64,000 nucleotides of DNA from positions 281,500 to 345,499 of the forward strand of contig NZ_PQVF01000006.1 in the NCBI RefSeq assembly GCF_002920915.1, given 5' to 3'. This DNA is from Solitalea longa. Its GTDB lineage: Bacteria; Bacteroidota; Bacteroidia; Sphingobacteriales; Sphingobacteriaceae. Shown one piece after another: positions 1-7,952 of the stretch. Each line of letters starts with the position of its first letter. Position 1 is the first letter of the stretch. The notes under the pieces are model-generated. The model was not told the DNA's origin. It ran no database searches and worked only from the letters and a program-made list of their open reading frames with translations. The translations under genes were made by a program, and so were the position numbers.

Positions 1-1
1 G

Positions 2-802
2 AGCATCTTAAACCGCTATTGGGATGATGCAGCCACACCCAGGGCCGAATCTTATCGTGAAGATGTGGAGTTGGCCAATGAAAGCAAAAAACCAGTAGTT
101 TTATATCGGAATATCCGCGCTGCCTGTGAATCGGGATGGGATTTTAGCAGCCGTTGGTTTAAAGATGGAATAAGCTTAGGTTCTATCCATACCACCGAAA
201 TTATTCCTGTTGATTTAAACTGTTTATTGTTTCAGCTCGAAATAACTATCGCAAAGGCTTATCAACAAAAAGGAGAAACTACCAAGGCCTCCTTGTATAA
301 TCAAAGGGCTGAAAAGCGAAGGAAAGCGATTTTGAAATATTGCTGGAGTGAAAAAGTAGGTTTTTTTATGGATTATGATTTTATAGGACATAAGCCAACT
401 TCAGCGTTTACACTTGCTGGTTTGTTTCCCCTGTTTTTTAAAATAGCTGATGCTCAACAAGCGAATGAAGTTGCCGATAAAGTAAACCGTTACTTTTTGT
501 TTAATGGCGGACTTGCAACTACCGTTACGCTTAGCTCTCAGCAATGGGATGCTCCAAATGGCTGGGCTCCCTTGCAATGGATAGGGTATAAAGGGTTAAA
601 AAATTACGGTCAAACCGCATTGGCTGATTCTGTAAAAGTAAAGTGGATCCGGACTGTTGAACGTCAATATTATCAATCAGGTAAGTTGCTGGAAAAGTAT
701 AATGTGTTGTATCCTGAAATTCCTGGCGGTGGCGGTGAATATCCAACCCAGGATGGCTTTGGTTGGACGAATGGGGTGTATCTGCAAATGAAAAAGGAGT
801 AA
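2..802 (+). CDS. treA: alpha,alpha-trehalase (GH37), C-terminal part
   Basis: This is the 3' part of a periplasmic-type trehalase that hydrolyses trehalose to two glucose molecules. The reading frame is open to the left edge, so the start and N-terminus lie outside the window. The first visible residues contain LNRYWDD..PRAESYRED, the core trehalase segment that reads LNRYWD..PRPESYRED in homologues. Near bases 541-575 the GH37 signature QWDAPNGWAPLQW is intact. A glycine-rich GGGGEY followed by QDGFGWTNGV ends the protein as in characterised TreA. A GTG at 65 is in frame but lies inside the conserved domain and is not the start. Family assignment is firm. Cellular location is inferred from the family because the signal peptide is not visible. 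Confidence 0.93.
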   Translation, partial: SILNRYWDDAATPRAESYREDVELANESKKPVVLYRNIRAACESGWDFSSRWFKDGISLGSIHTTEIIPVDLNCLLFQLEITIAKAYQQKGETTKASLYNQRAEKRRKAILKYCWSEKVGFFMDYDFIGHKPTSAFTLAGLFPLFFKIADAQQANEVADKVNRYFLFNGGLATTVTLSSQQWDAPNGWAPLQWIGYKGLKNYGQTALADSVKVKWIRTVERQYYQSGKLLEKYNVLYPEIPGGGGEYPTQDGFGWTNGVYLQMKKE

Positions 803-871
803 TTACGATATTTGTAAACAGCATAAATATATCAGATAAATGAAAATATACGCGACTGAAATCTGAAGACA

Positions 872-1228
872 ATGAATATTAAGCCAATTAAATCGGAAAA
901 GGATTATAATGATGCAATGAAAAGACTTGAATTTCTTTTTGATGCAAAAAAGGGTTCGTTGGAAGGAGATGAATTGGAAATTCTTGGAATACTGATTGAT
1001 CAATTTGAAAAGGAGCATTTTCCTGTAGGGTTACCCGATCCGGTTGAAGCCATTAAGTTCAGAATGGAAAAATTGAATTACAGCCAATCGGATTTGGCAA
1101 AAATCATTGGGTTAAAGAGCCGTGCCAGTGAAATTCTGAATAAGAAAAGAAAATTGTCATTGGAAATGATACGTCAGCTTCATGAAAAGTTGAATATTCC
1201 AACTGATGTTTTAATTCAAATCTATTAA
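872..1228 (+). CDS. solitary HigA-like antitoxin / HTH regulator (COG5499 type)
   Basis: A 118-residue DNA-binding protein of the COG5499 antitoxin family. The N-terminal half (about 1-60) is the acidic helical region, and residues 62-112 form a helix-turn-helix (SQSDLAKIIG, then RASEILNKKRKLS). Proteins of this kind normally follow a HigB2-type mRNA interferase gene. Here the 69 bases between the trehalase stop and this start hold no toxin. One frame just upstream ends in KIYATEI followed by a stop, reminiscent of the DKIDATTI-like tail of such toxins, so the partner may have been lost. It could equally be a free-standing regulator. The start is the ATG at 872, matching the usual MNIKPIK opening of the family. 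Confidence 0.8.
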   Translation: MNIKPIKSEKDYNDAMKRLEFLFDAKKGSLEGDELEILGILIDQFEKEHFPVGLPDPVEAIKFRMEKLNYSQSDLAKIIGLKSRASEILNKKRKLSLEMIRQLHEKLNIPTDVLIQIY

Positions 1229-1310
1229 ATGATAAAACCACAGCGTTGCACTGAGTAACACATCGTTTTAAACTCTGATAAACACTGCACAACTCTGTGG
1301 TCATTCTTTT

Positions 1311-2153
1311 TTATTTGTTTGCCATTTGCATGTTCCAAACACCGCTTTTGGCTGTTTCTTGAGCGTATACCGAGAAGTCTTTAGCTTTTCTTCCCAATAC
1401 TTTCTCAATGTCGTTAGTTACCGAAGAATTTCGTCCGTCGAGCACTTCTGTAAAGAGGTAGTTTACCAACCAGATAATTTCTTCCGGAACCTGGTAATCA
1501 CGAAGCATAGCAGTATAGTCTTCCAACGAAAGTCCTTCAAACTGAATTTTTCTTCCGGTGGCATTGGCAATTTCAGCAACAGCCTGTCCAAATGTTAGCA
1601 GGCGAGGGCCGGTAAGCTCATAAACCTGCCCATTGTGCTTATCGTTGATCAGTGCCTGTACAACAACGTCAGCAATATCATCGGCATCGGTAAACGGTTC
1701 CTGTGCCTCGGCTCTAGGCAAAGCCACATATCCGGCTAGCACCGGTTCAAGGAAAATACTTTCGCTAAAATTTTGATTGAACCAGCTTGATCGAACAATG
1801 GTCCAGTTGAGAGCTGTATTCATTACCACTTGTTCGCAGGCCTGGGCTTCCTTTTCGCCACGGCCCGAAAGCAACACCATTTTGGTAATGCCGTTTTCAG
1901 CAGCAAGGGTAGTGAAATTACGAATGGCGTCTACCGACGAGGGAATGGCCAAATCAGGCTGAAAGGTGATGTAAACGGAATCCATTCCAGCTATGGCGTC
2001 TAACCATGTTGCGGGATTTTCCCAATCAAAAGGAGGGTTTGCATTTCTTGATCCGATACGGAGATCGGTATGTCCTAACTGAGTTAATTGTTCAGCAACC
2101 CTGCGACCTGTTTTTCCTGTGCCGCCTAGGATTAAAATTTTGTTACTTTTCAT
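1311..2153 (-). CDS. NmrA-like NAD(P)-binding atypical SDR
   Basis: A 280-residue Rossmann-fold protein of the NmrA / atypical short-chain dehydrogenase group. The N-terminus ILILGGTGKTGRRVAEQL gives the GGTGxTG nucleotide-binding loop at residues 9-15. The middle contains the VYELTGPRLLTFGQAV segment usual for SDR_a5 and NAD(P)H:quinone-reductase-like proteins (QOR2/azoreductase-like). No Tyr-x-x-x-Lys catalytic pair is obvious, as is common in this subgroup, so it may act as an oxidoreductase or as a redox-sensing protein. It lies 75 bp downstream of an AraC regulator on the same strand, a common pairing that suggests the regulator controls it. The substrate is unknown. Confidence 0.85.
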   Translation of the reverse strand: MKSNKILILGGTGKTGRRVAEQLTQLGHTDLRIGSRNANPPFDWENPATWLDAIAGMDSVYITFQPDLAIPSSVDAIRNFTTLAAENGITKMVLLSGRGEKEAQACEQVVMNTALNWTIVRSSWFNQNFSESIFLEPVLAGYVALPRAEAQEPFTDADDIADVVVQALINDKHNGQVYELTGPRLLTFGQAVAEIANATGRKIQFEGLSLEDYTAMLRDYQVPEEIIWLVNYLFTEVLDGRNSSVTNDIEKVLGRKAKDFSVYAQETAKSGVWNMQMANK

Positions 2154-2228
2154 GACGAGAATGTTTTTATCTGTGATACAATCAAAGTTGCTATAGTATT
2201 GATAAAAACATTTATCGGAAAGGAACTA

Positions 2229-3104
2229 TTATTTGTTCGAAAAGGAGTTTTGTTTTACTTCATTGGGCCGAACCCCAAACTTCTTCTGAAAAGCGTTAGA
2301 AAAGGAACTTAAGCTTTCATAACCCACATACCATGCGGTTTCTTGTACGCCCATTTCACTGTTTCCCAGCAACTCATAGGCTTTGCTTAAGCGTTCCTCC
2401 TGCAGGTATTTAAAAACGGGTAGACCAAATAACTCCCGGAATTTTGTTTTTAGCTTATTATTATTCAAGCCCACCAGTTTCGACAATTCATTTAATGATG
2501 GAGGTTTTGAAATGTTATTGATAACAATATCCCTTGCCTGAAACAATTTGTCTTTGTCAAATGAATTAATGTCGCCTTTCTTTTCACTTTCAAGCAATGC
2601 AAAGTAGTGGGAGAGTAGCTCATTTACCTGGCTTTTCAGAAACATGATCCGGGTGTTACCGCTGTAAGTATTGTTAAAGATCTTTTGAACTGCATTTTGC
2701 ATATCGCGGGTCATGTAAAATTCCGGGCCTTTTACAAAATGTTCAGTGGGGTTTAATAATTGGGGTAAATGCTCCTGAAAAATGTCTTTCTCTGCCTGCG
2801 GCAATGTTTGCATGGTTTTGATCCTGGCAAATATGCTAATGGACTGAAGTGGCCTATCAGGAGCGATTTTATGCGAGAAGCCAACCTTTTCATTGCCAAA
2901 AAATGAAACAGCTAACCCTGTGGTATTGGTCAGGTATTTGGTTTGACCATTATGTTTAATTTCCAGCTCAACATTCCCCGATCCGTAAAAGGCAAAACCT
3001 ATCACATCTCCATCCATTTCACATTTTTGAACAAATGTTTTTGAAGCATTTGATTGCTCAATCAGCACAATGAGATTGTTAAACTCTAAAATGTCGGTAG
3101 TCAT
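2229..3104 (-). CDS. AraC family transcriptional regulator
   Basis: A 291-residue regulator. The N-terminal two thirds (1-185) resemble the variable sensor region of AraC/PchR-like proteins. The C-terminal AraC DNA-binding domain spans about 190-288 with two HTH motifs. The first is PSLNELSKLVGLNNNKLKTK, followed by FRELFGLPVFKYLQEERL, which is typical of PchR-like regulators. The second contains VQETAWYVGYESLSSFSNAF followed by KKFGVRP. The gene is 20 bp downstream of the higA-like gene and 75 bp upstream of the NmrA-like gene, all on the minus strand. It may therefore receive read-through from the toxin-antitoxin promoter and regulate the NmrA gene. The effector is unknown. Confidence 0.9.
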   Translation of the reverse strand: MTTDILEFNNLIVLIEQSNASKTFVQKCEMDGDVIGFAFYGSGNVELEIKHNGQTKYLTNTTGLAVSFFGNEKVGFSHKIAPDRPLQSISIFARIKTMQTLPQAEKDIFQEHLPQLLNPTEHFVKGPEFYMTRDMQNAVQKIFNNTYSGNTRIMFLKSQVNELLSHYFALLESEKKGDINSFDKDKLFQARDIVINNISKPPSLNELSKLVGLNNNKLKTKFRELFGLPVFKYLQEERLSKAYELLGNSEMGVQETAWYVGYESLSSFSNAFQKKFGVRPNEVKQNSFSNK

Positions 3105-3124
3105 TACAGTAAACAGCTAAGCAT

Positions 3125-3424
3125 TTATGCAGCGCTCCCTTCCAAGGGTTTGATATTATTTATTTCTTTCTCTTTCTGATTTTTCTCTTCTTCGAGATCA
3201 TAATCATTCTGAAGCCCCAGCCAAAATTTGGCACTTGTTCCGAAAAATTTGGAGAATCGCAATGCGGTATCAGCTGTTATTCTACGATTACCTTTTATGA
3301 TCTCAGAAATGCGTGTTTGTGGGAGAAAAGTTTCTTTCGCCAATCGATAGGCCGAAATTTCCATTGGAATTAAGAATTCCTCTAAAAGTATTTTCCCTGG
3401 ATGAATATTTTCAAGCTTTTCCAT
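3125..3424 (-). CDS. higA: HigA family antitoxin (VapI/COG3093)
   Basis: The antitoxin of a type II HigBA module. The chosen start is the ATG at 3424, giving MEKLENIHPGKILLEEFL, the canonical HigA opening (HPGEIL.EEFL). A longer frame begins at 3448 but would overlap the end of the toxin gene. The HTH_3 domain covers about residues 15-70 (SAYRLAKETFLPQTRISEII, then GNRRITADTALR) and ends in the family's FFGTSAKFWLGLQNDYDL. An acidic/lysine-rich tail follows. It should neutralise HigB and repress the operon, probably at the palindrome at 3729-3741. It starts 10 bp after the higB stop, which is the inverted toxin-first order usual for higBA. Confidence 0.93.
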   Translation of the reverse strand: MEKLENIHPGKILLEEFLIPMEISAYRLAKETFLPQTRISEIIKGNRRITADTALRFSKFFGTSAKFWLGLQNDYDLEEEKNQKEKEINNIKPLEGSAA

Positions 3425-3434
3425 GCCTGTATAA

Positions 3435-3716
3435 TTAATGATAATCAACTATTTTAATTTCGTAAGCATCATTATTAATCCATTGAAAGATGATTCTCCA
3501 TTGATTGTTAATGCGAATGCTGTAATGATCTTGAAGATCTCCTTTTAATTTTTCCAATCTGTTGGCAGGTGGGATTCTTAGGTCATTTATATCATGAGCA
3601 TTATTGATCATTCTAAGTTTCCGTCGTGCAACATCCTGAATTTCGTTTGGCAATTTTTTCGACCGAATCCCATTCCAAATTTTTTCGGATTCTTTATCGC
3701 CAAAGGTTTTGATCAT
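3435..3716 (-). CDS. higB: HigB toxin, RelE/ParE-like mRNA interferase
   Basis: A 93-residue toxin of the plasmid-maintenance-killer family (COG3549). It is expected to cleave mRNA on the ribosome when freed from HigA. The family landmarks are present: MIKTFGDKESEKIWNG at the N-terminus, the RKLRMINNAHDINDLRIPP stretch in the centre, and the C-terminal RINNQWRIIFQW and YEIKIVDYH core with the catalytic-type arginine. The length is normal for HigB and no disabling change is visible, so the module looks functional. higA follows directly on the same strand. Confidence 0.93.
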   Translation of the reverse strand: MIKTFGDKESEKIWNGIRSKKLPNEIQDVARRKLRMINNAHDINDLRIPPANRLEKLKGDLQDHYSIRINNQWRIIFQWINNDAYEIKIVDYH

Positions 3717-3728
3717 TGATAATGAGTT

Positions 3729-3741
3729 ACGTTACTAACGT
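3729..3741. promoter_or_regulatory. candidate HigA operator (palindrome)
   Basis: A perfect inverted repeat ACGTTA-C-TAACGT with 6-bp arms and a 1-bp centre lies 12 bp upstream of the higB start codon. Its place and dyad symmetry suit autoregulation by a HigA dimer. The function is inferred, since the sequence only shows the palindrome. Confidence 0.5.
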
Positions 3742-3899
3742 TAAAGGTAAGTATTTGTTTTTTTATGGACAAGTTTGCTGGTTGGTAATACTTTAAATCA
3801 ATGAAGCATGTTTCTCACTCTCTGAAAAATTAAACATAGTAGCGTTTCTTAAGATTGCTTATTATAAAATGGGACTTTTAACAAGCATTAAGGCATTGA

Positions 3900-4568
3900 T
3901 TATGGTTTCCGCGCCCGCAGTTCACGAAATGTTTTTGTTTTTTCGTCAAATAAGTAAATAATAGGCTTGCAATGCGAACAATCAAAATAGAAGCCACTCG
4001 TGTCAGGAGGGTTAACTATTAACATTCTACTACTTACTTTAAAGTCATATCCTACAGATGCGCTGGGAGAATCATATATTTTTCCTGTTTTTCTATCTAT
4101 TAATAAACTGCTCTGACAAGGAGAACCACATCCCCAAAAAACAAAGGAATAATGTCCAGCAAAATTTGCTGTGTCCGCACGATAACCTTCTCGAAGGTTA
4201 GTTCGAAAGTTATTTGCCTCATTGTTTGATTTTAAATCAAGATTTGCATATTTCTCATGGTCAATTTTATCAACCGGGAAATCTTCAAATCCTATATATA
4301 GTTCAAATTTTAAGTAAGCATGTGAGATTTTACTTCTATCAATTGTACTGTCCCCATATAGTCGAACATTTTCTGTTTCGTAAATAACGCCATTAATTGT
4401 TTTTGGGGAAGTTTTATTTAAATCACTTCTTGGTCTAATGGAAATTGAAATACTGTCTTTCGCTGCAGTGTCCTTTGTCTTTTGTTTGTCGTAACAACTA
4501 TTGCCAAGTATTAAAAAAGTCAGTGCGTACACAATGTTCTTCATATATTTCTGACTAAGGGTTTTCAT
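3900..4568 (-). CDS. hypothetical lipoprotein-like protein
   Basis: A 222-residue exported protein of unknown function. A hydrophobic signal segment near residues 11-24 ends in LGNSC (Cys25), a weak lipobox, so it may be lipid-anchored. An internal ATG at 4544 would give a tidier signal peptide (MKNIVYALTFLI...) and is an alternative start. The C-terminal half contains the run HYSFVFWGCGSPCQSSLLID followed by RKTGKIY. This block recurs in uncharacterised Bacteroidota and Proteobacteria proteins, and its two cysteines may pair. It belongs to a run of small minus-strand genes from 3.9 to 7.1 kb that are AT-rich and look accessory. Confidence 0.75.
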   Translation of the reverse strand: MKTLSQKYMKNIVYALTFLILGNSCYDKQKTKDTAAKDSISISIRPRSDLNKTSPKTINGVIYETENVRLYGDSTIDRSKISHAYLKFELYIGFEDFPVDKIDHEKYANLDLKSNNEANNFRTNLREGYRADTANFAGHYSFVFWGCGSPCQSSLLIDRKTGKIYDSPSASVGYDFKVSSRMLIVNPPDTSGFYFDCSHCKPIIYLFDEKTKTFRELRARKP

Positions 4569-4611
4569 TTATTGGCTTAGTGTAATAATTCTTAAAAGAA
4601 CCAGTGGGTAT

Positions 4612-5340
4612 TTATTTAATTGGTTCTCCATTGAAATATTTTCTATTCTTATCCTTAGCGTCAATTGTGTCAAGGTTTAGGAGTGTGAATGTTTTAGGAT
4701 CAGCACCTTTAATTTTCTGCAATCCATAATAAACATTTTTGTCATCTATAAAATAACAATTACTGCAATTCCAACAACCTCGTTCCGGGTTCAATACTTT
4801 AATTGTCTTAGGATCGGCTCCGTCTATTTTAGAAAAATCCTCAGGTGGTCCACCATAAAAAACAGATTTTTTGTCTGTTCCACCAGCAATACTATCAAAT
4901 GGAACAAATGTTTTAGGGTCTGCTCCAACAACCTCAACTGGATATTCACCATCTGAATTACCCCACCATAAATAGACTTTCCCTCTAGTTATAAAAAATC
5001 CATCTTTTACTGTTCGAAATGTTTTCAAATCAAAAAAGTCTGTTATGTCTTTAAAGTATTGGGTGGTGAGTAAAGTATCCTCACTTATCGTTCTGAAACA
5101 TGCAGTCAATTTGTAAATCTTGTTTTTATTGTCCTTATAGATATTGTCGACTATTTTTTTATAGCTAATTGTGTCGTCAACTGGATCAACAAACATTTCT
5201 TTATGCTTTTTATCCTGGACAAACTCCACCAGATTGTTGCCTGGCAAATTTCTATGAACATTAGGTTTTTGTTTTTGCCCGCAAGCTGTTAAAATCGCAA
5301 AAAGTGTAAATGATAATATAAGAAGTGATAATCTCATCAT
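4612..5340 (-). CDS. DKNYF/DKNYY-repeat lipoprotein
   Basis: A 242-residue lipoprotein with signal peptide MMRLSLLILSFTLFAILTAC and Cys20 as the lipid site. The body carries at least three copies of a GADPKTF-type motif (ADPKTFVPF, ADPKTIKVL, ADPKTFTLL), each preceded by a KxVYYG/KSVFYG-like strand. This is the pattern of the DKNYY family of surface or periplasmic repeat proteins. A CWNCSNCYF cluster supplies possible disulfide or metal ligands. The role is unknown. It lies between two other small lipoprotein genes on the same strand. Confidence 0.8.
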   Translation of the reverse strand: MMRLSLLILSFTLFAILTACGQKQKPNVHRNLPGNNLVEFVQDKKHKEMFVDPVDDTISYKKIVDNIYKDNKNKIYKLTACFRTISEDTLLTTQYFKDITDFFDLKTFRTVKDGFFITRGKVYLWWGNSDGEYPVEVVGADPKTFVPFDSIAGGTDKKSVFYGGPPEDFSKIDGADPKTIKVLNPERGCWNCSNCYFIDDKNVYYGLQKIKGADPKTFTLLNLDTIDAKDKNRKYFNGEPIK

Positions 5341-5424
5341 AGTGCTGCCTAATGTTTTTCATTTATTGGTTTAATGTAAGAATAAACCGCTTTTTTCTCT
5401 CTCCGTTTAGTTTTTATTCCTATG

Positions 5425-5526
5425 CTAAACCTTAGCGGGAGAGGTGATTTTTTCAATATATGTTGAATTGCCGTTAATGTTAAAGCTGGCCAATGGTTGT
5501 CTGGTATCAAGGTTTATCTCATGCAT
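5425..5526 (-). other. 33-codon open frame, possible gene remnant
   Basis: In the 190-bp gap between two lipoprotein genes, an ATG-initiated frame encodes a 33-residue peptide with ordinary protein-like composition (MHEINLDTRQ, PLASFNINGN, STYIEKITSP, AKV). It has no signal peptide and matches nothing I recognise. It could be a small gene or the surviving piece of a decayed one. The stretches right before it (5355-5385) and after the neighbouring gene (4562-4592) share a similar CATTTATTGGyTTArTGTAA sequence, which hints at duplication in this cluster. Confidence 0.25.
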
Positions 5527-5532
5527 TGGTTT

Positions 5533-6141
5533 TTAATTAACCCTTTGTTCAATTATTTCCGTCATCTTAATTTTTCCGTTGCCTGAAACTTTACCAGTCA
5601 TAAAACGAATATACTTTTTCATTGTATTTTCCTTTGGACCGATACTGTCACATTCGCAGCTCCGTATGGAGTCAACCGAATATATTGTCATGTCTTGATT
5701 TATTTTAATGCTCTCCTTACACCAAAAACAGCAATCGGAGCCACAACCACCTACTCCTAAATATTGCTCATTTATTCTTTGTCCTTTCTTTGAAAATGTT
5801 GTAAGGACAGGAACTAACATTTCAGCTGGTGCAAGCCAAATAATTTTGTACGTTTTGCTTGTATCAGGAAGTAGTCCATAGCTCCATATCTCGTTTGGAT
5901 ATTCAGAATTAATGAAAGTATTGTCTTTCTCGTTTAGTCTTTTTAGTGAGGAAGTTGCTTGGATTTCGTCTGTATTTATTGTCAGAGGTAGTGATAACAC
6001 TTTAAACTTCCTTATGAATTGTCTAAAGTTTGTTTGATTTATGGCGCTAATTGTCTTTTCATTTGAGTCTTTCCCCGAATTTGTCGAACAACTTAGAAGT
6101 AAGAAAAGGGGAAGGATATGGAAATATTTTAAAAATTTCAT
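5533..6141 (-). CDS. hypothetical lipoprotein
   Basis: A 202-residue protein with a clear lipoprotein signal (MKFLKYFHILPLFLLLSC, Cys18). The C-terminal half is cysteine-rich: GVGGCGSDCCFWCKESI, then a CECDS segment, which may bind metal or form disulfides. I do not recognise a family. It sits in the same-strand run of small exported proteins and may be co-transcribed with them, although gaps of about 190 bp on the left and 86 bp on the right allow separate promoters. Confidence 0.7.
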   Translation of the reverse strand: MKFLKYFHILPLFLLLSCSTNSGKDSNEKTISAINQTNFRQFIRKFKVLSLPLTINTDEIQATSSLKRLNEKDNTFINSEYPNEIWSYGLLPDTSKTYKIIWLAPAEMLVPVLTTFSKKGQRINEQYLGVGGCGSDCCFWCKESIKINQDMTIYSVDSIRSCECDSIGPKENTMKKYIRFMTGKVSGNGKIKMTEIIEQRVN

Positions 6142-6227
6142 TGTCTAATGGTCGATGGCTGGTGTTTGAACTTGCTGGTAACGTTAAAAATTGTCGAAAG
6201 CGCGATGTAAACACCTTTATATTTTCG

Positions 6228-6578
6228 TCAAATAAGCTTTCGGTTATAAACATCTTCAACTCGGTCTTTTAACAGTACAATTAATTCAGTCTGCATATAG
6301 TCATAGTCGTCGGGAATGTATAGGCATACAATTTTCTTGTTTTTATAGATGTCAGGAAAATGTTCTCTTATATGATTCCTATGGTGTTTTTCCATTACCA
6401 CAACGCTGTCTGCCCAGTTCAATAATTCTGATGTTAAAACTGTGTTTGCGGTTTTATCTGTTCCTGCTGACTTTACTTCAAAACGATTGTCATTCTCGTA
6501 AATTTTATGTGCAGTTGCACTTCTCATTCTATTAATAGTGCATACAAATAGCAGTTTTAATTTTTCTTCGCTTGGCAT
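6228..6578 (-). CDS. predicted low-molecular-weight protein tyrosine phosphatase (COG4551 type)
   Basis: A 116-residue cytosolic protein whose N-terminus LLFVCTINRMRSATA holds the phosphatase P-loop C-x5-R-S (Cys13, Arg19, Ser20). Near the C-terminus YIPDDYDYM (Asp90/Asp91) is the position expected for the general acid. The short length and the MEKHHRNHI and IPDDYxYM blocks match the COG4551 group of predicted protein tyrosine phosphatases rather than the larger Wzb/ArsC type. The substrate is unknown. No kinase or arsenic genes are nearby. Confidence 0.82.
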   Translation of the reverse strand: MPSEEKLKLLFVCTINRMRSATAHKIYENDNRFEVKSAGTDKTANTVLTSELLNWADSVVVMEKHHRNHIREHFPDIYKNKKIVCLYIPDDYDYMQTELIVLLKDRVEDVYNRKLI

Positions 6579-6764
6579 ATTCTAACTATCTCTATTGTCT
6601 TTTCAAAATTGTCAATGGAGTCGAACGTTTTGCACATTTGTAATGGTTGGGAGTTACAGCGTAAATGTTAATTCGAAGAACAGAACTTCAATAACCACAA
6701 ACTGTCTGCTGATCAAGAAACCCATCATATTGCAAATGTGCTATTACCTGCAGGCTTTCTGTCG

Positions 6765-7112
6765 TTAGTCAAGTTGTATCTCAATTATATTTCTCATGGT
6801 GTCAATGTTGAGCCAGTTTTGTTTATCGGGGCTTGGAACACATTCTTTTATGTCCAAGTTTCTGGCAAATCGACTTAATGCTTTTTTCCCAAACTTTAAA
6901 ATCAATTCATATTGAGTTTGTCCGTTTTGGCCAAGAAATGCTTTTAGCGAAACTTGTCTATTGTCATTTACAAATTTTTGAGAATAACAACTGTCAGGCT
7001 GGTTTAATAAGACACCGTCACACCAATATCCTTTTATTTGGTCATAATTTGATTGTTCAAAGGCTTTACAGATTTCATATTCTAAATATTCGCAAAAATC
7101 CTGATCTAGCAT
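6765..7112 (-). CDS. conserved hypothetical protein
   Basis: A 115-residue soluble protein without signal peptide or membrane segment. It opens MLDQDFCEYLEYEICKAFEQ and contains FKGYWCDGVLL-like and QTQYELILKFGKKALSRF segments. It resembles small uncharacterised Bacteroidota proteins that carry a YWCDGV motif, possibly of the immunity or house-cleaning type, but I cannot name a function. It lies at the left end of the run of small minus-strand genes, 52 bp downstream of the yceH start. Confidence 0.65.
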   Translation of the reverse strand: MLDQDFCEYLEYEICKAFEQSNYDQIKGYWCDGVLLNQPDSCYSQKFVNDNRQVSLKAFLGQNGQTQYELILKFGKKALSRFARNLDIKECVPSPDKQNWLNIDTMRNIIEIQLD

Positions 7113-7164
7113 TTTTATTTATTTTAGTTGTCCATGAGTGATAAACAAGTTTGCAGCCAACCAA

Positions 7165-7818
7165 TTACCCCATCAACTCCTTCATCAGCTTGTTAAAAGC
7201 TTCTTTTAGTTCAGCCAGTTCGATTTCAACTTTTTCTAAACGGGCTTCGAGTTCAGCTACTGGTTTGCTGGCAATAGGCATATCCGGTTCATCCTCTTCT
7301 TCAATAGATGGTGTTCCTCCCAATAGGTGCATGTAACGCGCTTCTTTTTGTCCTATGCGTTTAGGCATTTGAACAACAAATTGAAGTTCGGGGTTGGAAA
7401 GTTTTTCCAGGATCTCCTGAATTTCTTCCAATGACTCGTATTCATACATTCTTCCGGAGTTGGTATTTAACTCACCAGGAGTTTGTGGTCCACGAAGAAG
7501 AAGAAGACAGATGATACTTACTTCGGCTGGAACTATTGGAAAAACGATTCCCAGGTTATGCTTGTATTTAATGGAACGGCTGCTTCCTCCGGTGGCGGTA
7601 GAAACCAGGCCTTTCTTTTTCAGGATATTTAACGCTTCAATAATGGTGTCATCATCAAAGTTAACAACCGGCTTTCGCGCCGATTTTTGGTTGCAGGCTG
7701 CAGCCAAACTGTTAAGCGTTAATGGATAATATTCAGGTGTGGTCCTGCTTTTTTCAATCAATGCACCCAAAACACGCTGCTCAACAGCATCTAATAAAGG
7801 TAAGGTTTGTGATTCCAT
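7165..7818 (-). CDS. yceH: YceH family protein (DUF480)
   Basis: A 217-residue protein of the conserved YceH/DUF480 family, with two winged-helix-like domains. The opening LLDAVEQRVLGALIEKSRTT followed by PEYYPLTLNSLAAACNQKS is the family signature, and LRGPQTPGELNTNSGRMYEY marks the second domain. The C-terminus (about 185-217) is a coiled coil of ARLEKVEIELAELKEAFNKL type. The biochemical role is not established. The gene is monocistronic here. Confidence 0.93.
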   Translation of the reverse strand: MESQTLPLLDAVEQRVLGALIEKSRTTPEYYPLTLNSLAAACNQKSARKPVVNFDDDTIIEALNILKKKGLVSTATGGSSRSIKYKHNLGIVFPIVPAEVSIICLLLLRGPQTPGELNTNSGRMYEYESLEEIQEILEKLSNPELQFVVQMPKRIGQKEARYMHLLGGTPSIEEEDEPDMPIASKPVAELEARLEKVEIELAELKEAFNKLMKELMG

Positions 7819-7896
7819 GCCTAAAGATAAAAAACAGTTTTATTGCTCAAAATTGATTTGCCAATATCGCCATTTGGTTAATTAATAGGCATAGTA

Positions 7897-7931
7897 CAAA
7901 AAAAGAGGTTCCTTAATAAAAGAAACCTCTT
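7897..7931 (-). terminator. rho-independent terminator after ferritin
   Basis: On the minus strand AAGAGGTTTC pairs (one G-U) with GGAACCTCTT across a 9-nt loop and is followed by a run of T. It lies 22 bp past the ferritin stop codon. Confidence 0.8.
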
Positions 7932-7952
7932 CAAAATATCAGAGGAGATGGG

